Below are positions 44,845-56,639 of a stretch of 64,000 nucleotides of DNA, in pieces. Positions within the stretch are counted from its first letter, which is position 1. Every line of letters begins with the position of its first letter. The DNA is taken from positions 62,001 to 126,000 of the forward strand of contig JAOTON010001267.1 in the NCBI GenBank assembly GCA_034440635.1, in the 5' to 3' direction. The stretch comes from Lepas anatifera (taxonomy: Eukaryota > Arthropoda > Thecostraca > Lepadidae). Position numbers and translations under genes: made by a program. Below the pieces are notes generated by a model. It ran no database searches, had not been told where the DNA came from, and saw only the letters and a program-made list of their open reading frames with translations.

Positions 44845-46040
44845 TCTCCCCGCCCCTACGCCTGTGCACGGTATGATGTATGTATGTGATTAATAAGCAA
44901 ATTTGACTGCAATGTTTGCATACTTGCAATGTTGAATACCTGCCGAAAAAGCCCTTCCACTTATCCAAGTGATTCATTTCATGCTTCATAATTTGTTTTA
45001 AACTTAGCTCACGCGAGACCAGGATTTGTTTTACTTATTTGCATATAATCCGAGTGGCTCATGTAATGTTTCAGATTCTAAACCATACAATGAAGAAAAT
45101 GTATTCTGCATTTCCAGCAGCAGTGTATGATGGTATGATTCACTGGCGTTTCCTTCGGAGAGGCATTTCCATTTCTATTTTCCGGCCTACCAGTAAACCG
45201 GTTATTCTTTCGTCAGGCATCCGTATCTGGATGGTGTGATGACAGGGCATCGAAACCCCGTGCGACCTTTGCAACCTTGAGAAAAAGCACGTCTAAAAAT
45301 GGAGCCGCAGGAAATTCTAACCACAAGGACGTCAAACATAATTGCAGTCTTGCGGGTATGTGATCAACACGTTGCTCACGCTGCTATGTGAGTCCACGTC
45401 CCAATGTTTCCAGGCACATTTCTGAACAGCTCTCCTCTTGAGCTACATTCCACTAGGCTTTAACAGGCTAGGACTAAAGCTTCTTTTTTTAGACATATAT
45501 TTCTTAGTACCTAAACCTGTAGATGTAGCTTCATATAACACATATAACCGGTCTGTTGGTTGATGAATATCAGTAAAAAATAAGAAAGTTCGTTATTTTC
45601 TTGTAAAAGAGTTTTAGTCACATATAAACCCAGTTCTTTTTCATGAAGATTATAAAAAAGATAACAAGCAGTAGCATAGAGAAGAACGGTGGTGAATTTT
45701 GATACCTAATAATTATCGAAGTAATTATCGAAAAAACGTTCAACCAATTTGCAAGAGTCGATTTTGATCATCAAAGGCATTGCCATCGAAGTCACTATTT
45801 CGGAAAATCAAAACATATAAAGTTAGAATATGTTCTCATGAACATTTGCTCTCCTGGGAGACATCACGTTGAAAGCACATTAAAAGCGGTTATAGCGCTA
45901 GAATGGAACGTACTTCTACTGGGCGCTGAAGCTACAAGCACGTTCCCTTCCTATGAAATATAATCGGCTGTCGCTAGAGGAGAGCGAATTTGTGCACTGC
46001 ACCTTAGAATTCACGTGCGCTCACAATGTGAGCTTATAAT
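44845..46040. other. No recognised feature
   Basis: AT-rich sequence with only short open frames. I see no repeat edge, splice pattern or motif that I would defend. Confidence 0.35.
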
Positions 46041-46052
46041 ATTCCATATGTA

Positions 46053-46443
46053 CAGTGGCGGATCCAGGGGGGGCAAAAAGGCAATTGCCCCCAAACGGAA
46101 AAGCTCGGGGCAAAACTATGTTTTTGCCCCTCCCCCAAAGCGATCGACCTCCTTTTTCCCCGACTCCTTTTTAGCTTGTAAGCAAGATTTTGGTGCTTCA
46201 ACTCTCAACTTCAAACAGAATTAGTGAAGTTCAGGGTAAATATTGGGGCTTGGATAGGAAAAAAAGTATCCTGAGTCTAGATTTTTCACCCCGTGCCGTT
46301 TTTTTTTTGCTTTTCATTTCCTGTTCCCAAAATCCTACCGAAAAGGGCATATTGTAACGCAATTTTTCACTGCGCGACGTTTTTTTTTTGGCTTTTCGAC
46401 TTTGGTTTGCCCCTCCCAAACCACCCGGCTAGATCCGCCACTG
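46053..46443. mobile_element. hAT-like MITE, CAGTGGCGGATC ends
   Basis: The inverted ends are CAGTGGCGGATCCAGG and, reversed, CAGTGGCGGATCTAG. A perfect 8-bp duplication, CATATGTA, lies at 46045-46052 and 46444-46451. It is 391 bp with no coding capacity. The interior has two runs of T with TTTTTTTTGSCTTTTC. Confidence 0.92.
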
Positions 46444-46522
46444 CATATGTATCTAAAGAACTTGCCAACAACATTCATAGAAAATTGTCAAAACCTACGC
46501 CAACAACCTCATAGATTCTCCT

Positions 46523-47065
46523 GAAAACAATGCCAGGCGCAATGCCAGTTTCGCGGGCCGGCTCCACGACCTCTTCCAGGACGAGAACCTTCTGATGGCC
46601 ACAGATCTTCGCCCTAAATTCCAGATACCCACCGTGAGAGCCATGAGCCCCACGAAGGCCCACGCCAGGGGTCTCATCACGGTGGAGGTCGGGAAAAGCT
46701 GGTAAAGGTATCTTGGGGAAAAGCTGGATGGTATCGATGAGTCCAGAAGAGGAGGGGAGACACGAGTCGCAAGAGACCAGAGGAGAACTTCTTCCGAGCG
46801 CAAGCTGATTGCCCCCACTCGCCGTAAAGTTCACATAAGAGTGGCTAGCGAGTTTGATGCATAGTTGTTCGGCAGCACATCCGAAGGGTGCCGTGGTTAA
46901 GGTCAAGATCCTCTTCCCTGTAGCGCAACAGGGAGGCTTTTTGTGGGATTGTTCAGGCGATACGTTAGGACTATCCTCAGTTCAGCCTCGGTGGAGAGGG
47001 TTTTCTGGATGGACTTACACATATTGAAGTCCGAGGCGGAGAGATGCATTCTCTCTTTCACATGA
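46523..47065 (+). pseudogene. hAT transposase, C-terminal remnant
   Basis: One frame (starting 46523) can be followed to about 47065 through several stops, including 46703-46705 and 46862-46864. It reads LHDLFQDENLLMATDLRPKF, typical of the region before the dimerisation domain (the A..LHPKFK motif). At 46979-47005 it reads SSASVERVF, the signature of the hAT C-terminal dimerisation domain. The N-terminal catalytic part is not seen. The antisense open frame at 46475-46906 is a shadow. Recognition is by motif memory. Confidence 0.7.
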
Positions 47066-47069
47066 AACT

Positions 47070-47930
47070 TTCGAGCTTTATGACTTTTGAGAGTGCAAAG
47101 GAGATTATGGAAGATAGTTGGGCGTCGTATGCCGAAACCTAAGATAGAAGAGCTAATGTAGACAGTGATTTAGCAGACTATGAATTAATGCCGAGAGGAT
47201 TGGATCGAATGAAAGTATCGCTCTGATTTTTCCTTTCTGTGGCTTGACACTAATCATATTTAAAGGTTGATAATGAGTATTTAAATTTTTAATTTTAGTC
47301 AAATACTAAATACTAGATTGAGATAGTTCCCTCTTGATGCTGAATTAAACACCGGTCGATAAACACGATTTAAAGATACAGCCAAAGACAGGAACGCGAG
47401 GTGGGGAGATTACTATCGATAATTACAATCAAGACTGAGCAGCACACTGCCATCAACAATGCCCTCGAGCTCGACTCAGATGTTTACAAAAAACTACCTG
47501 CGTGCTGTAAATGGGCCTGGATCCTCTTCCCAGCCCGATTAAAAATTTCTGAAGAGCGGTAGGTTGCGGCTCAGACCCGCCCCCGCCCTGTCGCGTCGCA
47601 GCATGTGTGCTTGGAACCGGCAGGGTGAAACTGACTCCGTAAGCCACAGCTGACCAATGTGTTGACTCGGTACTATTATGCCGAGCCCGTCGGATGCGAC
47701 AGCAGAAAAAGGTGATTAGTCTACTCCACCGTCTGTGAAGAAAATGTAGCTGATTAAGCCCCACCCAATGCCTCGCTTGCCAAAGGAGGAAGGTGGCAGC
47801 GGCCTTATCGACGAGAAGTTGTAGACGAGAAAGAGGTAATGCTGAAAGCATCCTTTGGGAGGATACGTAATCTTAGATTTTACTATCACGTTTCACAAAA
47901 ACAGTGGGAAAATTGGCTGCGACATGTGCG
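47070..47930. other. No recognised feature
   Basis: Short open frames only, with no family motif. It could include the eroded remainder of the hAT element to its left. Confidence 0.35.
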
Positions 47931-47935
47931 TGTAG

Positions 47936-48160
47936 GAGGCATAGGCGGATCGGTTGCCGATCGGGGGCCCTTCTCGGGGCGCCACCGACCGGGGGCGCCT
48001 CCGGACGGGGCGCCACTTTGCCGCCAAAGCTATCGGTGGGCGCCAAATCCTTCGGTGAGCGCCGACTTTCGCATCCTGGGGTGGGGTGGGCGACATTTGG
48101 GGGCGCCATCGACTTCGGGCGCCGGTCGATCGGGGCCGCGCCTCCCTGATTGGTAGGGGC
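47936..48160. mobile_element. Probable one-ended MITE, CATAGGCGGATC family
   Basis: The left end, CATAGGCGGATCGGTTGCC, and GGGCGCC-rich body match the family at 8944/42653. The expected right end is not visible near CTCCCTGATTGG, so the element is probably truncated. No target duplication. Confidence 0.5.
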
Positions 48161-48721
48161 CAAGAACGTCAGAAAATTGGATTCTGGATTCTCTCTTACC
48201 ACTCTAAGTGTGATTTCTCAGCTCCACCACAGATTACGCAGTGAAATTCCAGGATAGAGTGCACGTTGCTAAGATAAGCTGCAAGAACAGGTCCCGGCTT
48301 CACCATTTCCGCTGCTGGGCTGGCCCAGAAAGATTGCATGACTGCGTCAATCTAGCTTAGAGTTGGTCAATCTGCCTAATTTCTTGCCACCATTGCTGAG
48401 ATTCAGCTGGATTTGCTAGCCTTCCCGGAGACACTACTGGAATGCTTTTATTATCCCACAGTGCAACCATGACATTTACCACGTTTTGCACAACTGTTCG
48501 GGTGCTGGTACGATAGCTGCCCCGTCCGATACATAAGAACCCCTTTCTGGAGTGGTTAATCGTGTCTCTCCAAGTTGGAAAAATAATTATTTATTTAGGG
48601 CCCACATATTCATATTAACCCCTATATTTTACCGACTCACATATTGATATTGTTCAGATTTTTGTGATTATCTTGATGTTAAGCTTTATAGGATTGCCTT
48701 CAATTCAACAAAGCCCAAAAC

Positions 48722-48998
48722 CAGAGGCGTAGCCAGGATTTCGCTAAGGGGGGCCGAAAATGGCCCCTGCGACAGCGCCAAAAGGGTCCTGATGGGTAAA
48801 AAGGGCCCTGATTGTTACAGAAGAGAGTGCTGAAGAGGGCTTAGGAGGCCCCTGTCTGGTATGGAATTTCAAACTTGGCCACAGAGCATAATGGGGGCAA
48901 GCCGCGCTTCGCGCGGCCCATGTCCTCAGAGGGCCCTTCGGGCCCTCAGGGGGTGGGGATGGCTGTCCCTGCCACCCCCTCCCTTGGCTACGCCCCTG
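48722..48998. mobile_element. hAT-like MITE sharing ends with giant element A
   Basis: The left end is CAGAGGCGTAGCCAGG and the reversed right end is CAGGGGCGTAGCCAAGGG, the same terminal family as element A (CAGTGGCGTAGCCA). Flanking CCCAAAAC (48714-48721) and TCCAAAAC (48999-49006) match at 7 of 8. It is 277 bp and may be a deletion derivative of an A-type element. Confidence 0.85.
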
Positions 48999-49009
48999 TC
49001 CAAAACTCT

Positions 49010-50405
49010 AGCGAAAAGTTCGATGCACGCGTCGGATGCTGGATTTCCCGAGGCTAGAGGTCCTGAAAATTTTCCGAACGAAACAAAAATTACCACAGCC
49101 ATTTTCAGCACATTTAAAAAACCCTAGCCCTAAATTTTCATAACAATTTTAGATACGAGAGTGTTATTTCAACCCATAGCTTGGTCTATTTGTCCTGGAA
49201 TGCCCCAGCCCATTGTTTCTCGTTGGTTTTTATGCAGCTGTTATAGTCCTTGAAAGTGCATTGTGGACCGTGTTCTATTTTCTTCCGTTGGTCGTTTTTC
49301 TAGACGTCCCTTTGGAATACTCATTCCCTCTCGCTTTGCTGCTCTTTACGTTCATGTCACCTCCGACTCTTCTAAATGAACTGGAAAATAACTAGTCCAC
49401 CTGGTATGGTTGATGCATGACTCCGACGACCCCGGCCCGGAACCTGAGATGTGGGAATGAGCCAATTCTGGACTCTCGCTCACTTACAGACCAGAAAATT
49501 TGCTTGAACCAGTCCAGACTTCCAACTGAACTCGTTCACAGATGTTTGCAAGAGACGACTGCAGTTACAGAATCCAGGCTTCTCGTTCATTCAGCATGCC
49601 ACTTTCTTCAGCACTATTTCGAGGGATGCTCTTTAATGAGGCGCCAGACTACTACTTTTTTCCTTCAAGAACGCTGAAACTGGCTCCTGGCGCACCTGCC
49701 CAGTCGGAGATATAGACCTCAGCGAAAGTTAGTCTGCACAGCTGGTCGCTGTGAAATGTCAGCGGTTGTCTACTGACTGCTTTGAATACTGACTGCTTTG
49801 AATCAATTTGTCTACTGAACACTTTGTGTAAGATGGAATCGAAAGTTTTTTTGTAAATAATTATATTCATGAGCATCTTTGTTTGGATATAGGTAATTGT
49901 AAGAAATAAAGGCGAGCTCACGGCTGACCAAGCCAACACAATTACATAGTGCTGGAAAAGGCCATTACCGGGGCTCCATGGGACGAGCATGTTTTGCACC
50001 AATGGAAACCACCAAATGCTCAGTTTTCAACATGCTCTCTTGCTTCTTCACACAACATTCCCAGCGGTGGACCGCTCTTCCCACGGCCTTGGTAAGGCTT
50101 ATGCAGTAGCGAGTTTATCATGGTAGAGCAATGTTTCGAGTCCGAGGACTAACCAAGCGGCAAAATGTCGTAACCGTAAATGATCAATCATGACCTGGGA
50201 CACCTGGAGCAACCAGGAGTCACCTGGTTCAGATCTGAGAGATCTGAGATAAGGGTATGAGCTGCTGCAGTGCGATCCCGTTCCTCTGTCGAAACTCCAT
50301 CACAATTACTCCAAGGTGCTGAGGAGCGTTGCCATGATGAAAGATGAACTCTTTTCCCGCATTGAGAGGACATCATCAATGGTAGGGAGGAAAACGATAA
50401 AAAAC
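49010..50405. other. No recognised feature
   Basis: Open frames are short and without motifs. I note only ordinary AT-rich intergenic character. Confidence 0.35.
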
Positions 50406-50410
50406 TATAT

Positions 50411-50903
50411 CATACCTGGAATCAGGATTGTCAATTGTCAATTGGAGAGGGCGCTTCGGTCAGCGGAGCCATTGGGATTCCGAGCAGAAAAATTTTGGGC
50501 CGAGGGATCCCTTGGGCCGAGGGCACATATTCTTAAGATGTAGGCTATTAGAGGGGCGCCAAATTATTGCATCGTGAGAGGACCAATACTTGCATCCTAG
50601 GAGTAAGGGGTGGGGAAGCCTGGGCAGCGATCCTTCGGGATGTAATGTTCTGGTACCAGAAGTGTATTGAGCTCTCAACAGTGGGTGCTGATATTTCCGG
50701 TACTGCGCCTAAGGCGAAGCGTCCCAGTGGGGTCAGTCGTTAAAAAATATTCAACAGAGCTACACATGGAGTGGTCTGTGAGGAGCGCGGACGGAGCAGC
50801 GGTGACAGAACACAGTGGGGCGCCCGGGCAGCTCCAGGGGCCCGCGGGTGGGTCGATGGCAGGAATAAGGGAACATGCCCGCTTGCCCTCGGATCCGCCT
50901 ATG
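50411..50903. mobile_element. Possible MITE, CATAGGCGGATC family
   Basis: The left end, CATACCTGGAATCAGGATTG, resembles the 42653 left end. The right end is CGGATCCGCCTATG. Flanking octamers match weakly (5 of 8). The body is GC-rich without coding content. Boundaries are tentative. Confidence 0.45.
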
Positions 50904-50999
50904 GGCGATATACCTATAAACCTACTCTGTGAAATCTATAAACTGGATAAGAAAAAATGATGCCAAAGACATCCCAGAACGCCATGCTTGGGACCCTCT

Positions 51000-51031
51000 T
51001 ATTTATTTATTTATTTTTTTATTTATTTATT
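51000..51031. repeat. TTTA microsatellite
   Basis: A run of TTTATTTA repeats with one longer T tract. Confidence 0.85.
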
Positions 51032-51082
51032 CGCCTCATATGAGCGACAAGGGCTTGTCCCCAGTAAATATCTATATATTTT

Positions 51083-51220
51083 TGCGAATATTTTTTTGCT
51101 CTACAGACCTAGTGTAAACACATTGAAAAACATTCCTAGCGTTGGGGGGCAAAAGATAGTTTGCCCCCCTCCAGCGCTTTGGGGGGCCATGACCGGAATG
51201 CCCCCCTGCGTCCGCAAATG
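51083..51220. mobile_element. Truncated copy of the 2169 MITE
   Basis: It matches about 2325-2469, sharing CAGACCTAGTGTAAACAC, CTCCAGCGCTTTGGGG and the terminal CCCTGCGTCCGC. The left part of the element is missing. Confidence 0.8.
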
Positions 51221-51239
51221 GTCATTAGGATTATAAATA

Positions 51240-52015
51240 CATGTACTGCATAAAACGATTGTATACGAAAGAACAAGATAAGAAATTAAAAAAATCTATT
51301 AACACATTATATTGACACAAAAATATTAACACAAAAAATTTAACCAAAAACATTAACACAAATATATGTAAAAGGCAGCAATAAAATAGAATAAACCATT
51401 TGCCAAATATTGAACGTAAAACATCTGAGCGGGATGTTTTCGCTAAGCTGGTTGTTTCTTGGTAAGTTTGTGAAACTGGAGAAACCAGCTCCCGTCCTTC
51501 TCCTTCGCAGCATCATCCCCATTAATCTCTCGCCCTTAAAATCCTATGATTTGGCTCTGCACAGTTCTGGTGGTTTTAGCTGCTTCAGACAGTTACAAGA
51601 AGTATGTCCCCAAATCAACTTTAATGCTGTCTGCCGGTAAAAGCTCAACCCCAATTTTCAAGTGGCCTATTTCTCGCTAAAAAAACCAAATGGCACGGTT
51701 ATAACAATTAGGTGTGTTCCTTTCCTACTCCGTTTGGTCTCGATTGCTAGTCCAGTACCAGAGTCCAAGAAAAGTAAATCAGAGCCTGACCACTATCATG
51801 TCATTTCAACATGACTTTTTATGTGAAAATAGGCCATCACTAAATAAGGAAAAGTTTCCTTCCAGAATACCTTAAAGAAAAATACATCAACCGAAAGTGG
51901 GCTCCGTCTGAAAATATAAGTCTACAGAAATATACGCTGAGTAAGAAAAAATACAGCCACAACACTTGCGTGTCGAAATCAGCGGATATTAGGTACATTT
52001 TTATTGTACAGCTTT
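51240..52015. other. No recognised feature
   Basis: AT-rich sequence. An open frame at 51410-51640 has no motif that I recognise. Confidence 0.35.
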
Positions 52016-52020
52016 TTTAG

Positions 52021-52196
52021 GACCATGGGTGGCTAAGTCACATCAAAATCTCCTGAGCCACCGGTCTTCGGTTCAAGCCCCGGTGGAGCCTCTGAACAAG
52101 TTGATCTGATCCCCCCAAATCCCTCCCAACAGGGTGATAGTCAGCAACGCCGTATAACCCCGGCAATTAGTGCGCCGTTAAACCACAGGAAGTAAT
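52021..52196 (+). mobile_element. tRNA-derived SINE, relative of the 41453 copy
   Basis: A tRNA-like head with a B box (GGTTCAAGCCCCGG) is followed by CCCAACAGGGTGATAGTCAG. The tail is GCGCCGTTAAACCAC. The middle and tail align with the SINE at 41453 (CAACAGGGAAAGAGTTGGCG, GTGCGTCGATAAG). Edges approximate, no clear target duplication. Confidence 0.7.
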
Positions 52197-52257
52197 TTCA
52201 ACCTACAGGAGGCGTTCAACGGATTGTGTGGCTCAAACTGTATCCTAATATCGCTCA

Positions 52258-52510
52258 TGCAGAGGACGTAGCCGGAGTTGGGTGGGAACTGCCGCAGGCG
52301 TTTGACCGGCGGCGGTCCGAGGAGGCGTCAGCGCCGGGCCGGCCTCGGCTGGTATGTGCCAGAGGTCGGACGCCGGGCATCTGAAATGACTGTTTACTGC
52401 GGCCCGGCAGGGTTTGTGGAACAACAGGCTGCTAATGGTCCTGGTGACCTGGGAGTCGATCACTGCGATCGTCCACCTTCAGGCCCTGGTCAGGGAAGTT
52501 ACGGTTGAAA
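52258..52510 (+). CDS. Candidate two-exon 3' gene end, unrecognised
   Basis: In a GC-rich patch an AG at about 52257-52259 starts an exon reading DVAGVGWELPQAFDRRRSEE. It ends at a strong donor (GTATGT, about 52351). A 59-nt intron with a C/T-rich end would join, in phase, an exon reading GLWNNRLLMVLVTWESITA and ending VREVTVEN before TAG at about 52508. The hydrophobic last segment would suit a final membrane helix, for example of a chemoreceptor, but this is speculation. No upstream exons were found. Confidence 0.25.
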
Positions 52511-52519
52511 ATTAGTCCG

Positions 52520-54600
52520 CCGCTATTGCCATCACAGCAACCGGCTAGAAAAGTTTTCATATCGAAGCCATGGGCGGCTCAGTCTGGAAAAACATGGTTG
52601 CGACCACACCTTCCTCTGTCTCACTTTCTCTTCTTCTGACTTTTGGATGGTCTTGGAATTTGTTAATCTGACCCAGCCTTTCCAGGCATTAGAACTTCAT
52701 CCCGTTCTAAAGCTCTTGAGAAATGTCAGGATGGCCTCGTGCAGCCGAAAACGACAGTCGCCAGAAACAGGTTCATAGCGACTGCACGCAGCACAATAGA
52801 CACTGAGAAGGCGGAAGTAGCTTTCGTTCCAGCTTTTCCGGAAATCTAGCTAACGAGCTGTTTTCGGCTGTCGAGTGCTGAGTTTTCATAATTGGGTTTA
52901 ATTGACTATACGTTAAAACGAGGAAAGCCATGCATTGTGTGGTCAAAGTAAGGTTGACTTTTGAGGTACACGAATATATCTCCCTAGCTTCTACAGTTCA
53001 ACTATGCTACAAACTGCTGACATTGTTGTATGAGATCCGACATTTTATGAACGCCTCAAGTCTGCTCATAATCATTCCCTAAGCGTCAGGCAGACGGTTT
53101 CTCAACACCAATAGAAATGAGTGCTGAATTCAGCGTGCACCAATCGGTTTCATCAGGATCTTGCAGTGTTGCAATGTTTCCTTTAGCGTGCATGTTCAAA
53201 CTTCTGTTCACACATGGACACCTCGTCAGGCTTATCAAAAGTTGCTTAACTCACCTATTTTGAAATAATAATTCCAGAACTTGCATGGAAATAATTGACC
53301 TAAAAATAGTTCCTGCCCCCCTCCCTCCTCCCAATATTGAGCAGTCCCACATCTTTATAATCAACGGGCAAGTTTTGCACGCGAGCAAGTCCCCGGCTCC
53401 GTATAAATATTTCATTCCTGGAGCATTCCACGACAAATCAGCCAAGCTATGGGTTGAAATAACACTCTCATATCTCAGATTTTCATGAAAATTTTGAATC
53501 AGGGTTCTTAGTCTTGCTAAAAACGACTGGCATTTTTAGCATCGTCCGTATAATGGTTCAAGAATTATAACATCGGGCAATCCAGAATCAAGAGGCGTGC
53601 ATCGGACTTTTCCCTTGGGGTTTGAGCCATTTAATTTGGAGGTAATCCTACAAAACTTCACATTGAAAATAATAAAAATATTTGAATAATACGAATATTT
53701 GAGTTAAATTGTATTAATTGACACGAATGTATAAAAATGTTATTCCAAACTTTTGGAAAGATAAACAAATAACTTTCCATGATTTTAATGGCTTTAAAAC
53801 AGTTTCATGTGAAAAAAGCATAGCTTAAGCAGCATAAAACACAATTAGAGAGAACGTACTCTACACAGCGAAACCAGCACCGAGCACCGCAGACCAAGCC
53901 CAACACCATCGCCGGCTACTCAGCCCAGTCGGCGCGCCGCATAGACGCATCCGGTTGGTAGTGGGGTAACGGGGAGGGGGAGAACCGAGCAAGACTTGCG
54001 CTTCGGTGACACTGCGGGTGAACTTGATGTGGCGTGAAGGTTACCATGGCTAAGAGAAAAATGTAAGCTGTTCCGAAAAACTGAATGCATTACCGGAAAC
54101 ATTCATAACAGTTCCGACACTGGTGCATTTGCTGCATTATGTAGCAGCACGATATTACGATATTTGTGTTATTGCTCATGTCTTGAGTTTGTTTTAGGTA
54201 GTTTCCTACCTTCACCCATACTCTAAAAATATTTTATGTATCCCAGTGCAATCTATCTTAGAAAGCAGACATCACAAACGAAGACCAACACGACGCACAC
54301 GCAGACAAGCGATTTTCGAACATGTATGATCAGGACATGCTGCTTTGATTAAGATCTGACCCACTGACTGGAAGGACGACTCCATCGCGTGGTGCTGTTG
54401 AACTCCACATATTCAATATGAAGCTCAAACTTTCTGTCCCTCATCAGTCGAGAGCTCATGAACGAGAATGGTCAATGTTCCTTTTACCCTGATCGCCTTA
54501 TCGAAGTGTTTTCTGAGTTTAGTAGCTACGTTAAGTACTTACACCTTGTCTTGGCGCATACATTCCAACGAGGGTAATGACTTTCCTCTTGTTGTATTCT
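52520..54600. other. No recognised feature
   Basis: Intergenic-looking DNA with short open frames. I found no repeat termini, SINE or family motif. Confidence 0.35.
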
Positions 54601-54639
54601 GCTAGCCGTTACGATACAAAATTTAAGTTCCCTTTGCAT

Positions 54640-56550
54640 TCTTTTGGAAACCTCTGCCTGATCGAAAGGTCGAAAAATTGGAAATTACAAACTTTCAAAG
54701 TCAAACCCTATATTTTGAGAACACCACAATCGAGCGGTCGCACCAGTTCACCTGTATGGGAGACCGACTGGTGACGTTATAACGCCATATAAACGAGATT
54801 ATATGTCAAGGTCACCCACATGAAATTCAAAGCCAAAGGTCAGAGGTCAAGATCATACCAGCATTTTCAAGGTAATTGGCCCCAGTGCTTCCAGTCGAAT
54901 GAAATTAACAAGTATGGCGTATATTATGCTACTACATCATAGTTAAAGGGAGATACGCGAAAAAAATATTGGCAACATCAAAAGGTCACAAAAAGTTGTT
55001 TCAGAAATCCTATTCTCATTTTTTTCGAATTATTGCAAATGCTTTAAAATTTCCCTCAAAGTCAACATTTCTAGACGACTTTACCGGTCCACCTTTTATC
55101 GATGTAAACGACGTACCCCCGGCTAAGGCTATCAAATTTTCTAAAAAAAAACTGGTCCCATTTTTCCTAACCAGTGCCTTGAAAGTTTAAAACTATTAAA
55201 TTAAAAGTTATCTTAAAAAAGCTACAGCACAAAATAGTATTAAAACAAAAAAGGACTTTTAAGAAATCCCAATTGACCAATCAGAACGCACAGCCATCTC
55301 ATAGGGGGTCACGTGACCTATCTGACGCAAAATTTTTGTCATCCTGGGGCTGAAGCAGAAAAAGACTCAAGACCCGAGGTACAAAACGGCTGAAGACTTC
55401 AGTAATTATGTTTTTCCGTTTCTAGGGCAAGCTATTTCATGTTGTTTTTTGAAAGGTTTTGTAAAATTAATTCAAATACAAATACAGGAGAACATACATT
55501 TTTATTACGATAAAAACAACACTTTTCAACTTCAAATAGTTTTCGAAAAGTAAGTCCTGGGTGAAGGTTTCAGCATTTTGTCGGAACTGTTAACCTATTT
55601 CGATAATAAGTGAGTGGCCTCCCAAAATTTTGCCGAAGATACAAAAATAATTGACAGTTTCGTAATCAGGATTTTTCAAATAGCAAGAAACCACAGTAAT
55701 GATTTTTTCGTGTATCTCCGTTTAAGCTAACTCAATGAAAAGGTCAAGGTCGCAAGTCAAAGCCAAAGGCGATGGGTGAATGTCAATTCTCATTTCCCAC
55801 CCAACCGTTGGTATGGTGCTAAAGTCCGTTGAATCTAAGCAAAACACGCGAAATTTTCTCCTCATATTATTTTTAAGGTTAGGTTTTGTCGAGAAAAGTG
55901 CCTTAGCAAGAAAACATGATGGCTCAAAAGTTAGAGAACACAAATAACTTTTATTAATGAATATCTTCAGTTTGAAGGACGGTATTTTTATTAAACGGAC
56001 TATAGTCATAGTGTAGTTATAGAGGACATTAAACATTGTGACGTCATAGGTCAATGGCCTTGAATGACCTTGACCCCAAAATTTTAGTAAATATTTTTGG
56101 GAGCTTTTCGCTATTGCTTTCATCCTTTTTTTAGTACATTCTGGACTTCTTTGCGCTTAATCACGGTATTTCCCGATAAGTCCCCACCACGGCCATTTTT
56201 TTCAAATTTCATAAATTTTGTCCAAGTTGTTGCAAGTTCGGTTATTGGAGTCGGAGCCTCACTAAAGCCATCAGTGGACTTGTCACGGAGACCCCGACCC
56301 CACCATCCAAACGAGTGTATCTGACCTTTATGACTTCGTTCGGCCTTCAAGATATTGACAATCGTCAATACTGACAATAGTAAATGAAAATCGGACATGA
56401 TGTAGTTTACCATAGCTCCCACCATGCTCCAAGCCAGAATTTTTTTATAAACCTCTTAGTCTTTGAGATATCAGGGGTCTGCCAGCTCCCCCTCGTCCAG
56501 CGCACGTTAGTGCCAGACCCATCTCCAGTGCAGGTGTTAAGGAATGGGAC
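54640..56550. repeat. AGGTCA-rich dispersed repeat, copy 2
   Basis: This copy is co-linear with 39800-41960 in its flanking blocks but lacks the SINE and piggyBac-like MITE found there. It instead contains a TTAA element at 54947-55721. GGTCA and TGACC hexamers are frequent. Near 56225-56330 it carries, inverted, a segment also found at the 3' end of the SINE at 60601 (GGTCTCCGTGACAAGTCC). Confidence 0.65.
54947..55721. mobile_element. TTAA transposon with its empty site visible at 41291
   Basis: The ends AGGGAGATACGCGAAAAAA and, reversed, ACGGAGATACACGAAAAAA are inverted repeats between TTAA (54943-54946) and TTAA (55722-55725). The related repeat at 41282-41300 reads CATCATAG-TTAA-G with a single TTAA, the expected uninserted state. 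It is 775 bp, with no coding frame of note. Confidence 0.9.
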
Positions 56551-56639
56551 AGTGGCTACAATTTATTGCTTTAATTGTTTCCTCGCCCTTTATAACTCAC
56601 CAATCCCACCATTGATTGCACCTTTTTCGTGACCAAAGA

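Noticed and set aside
46475..46906. 143-codon - strand open frame
   Set aside because: It is antisense to the hAT transposase remnant, whose SSASVERVF motif is on the + strand.
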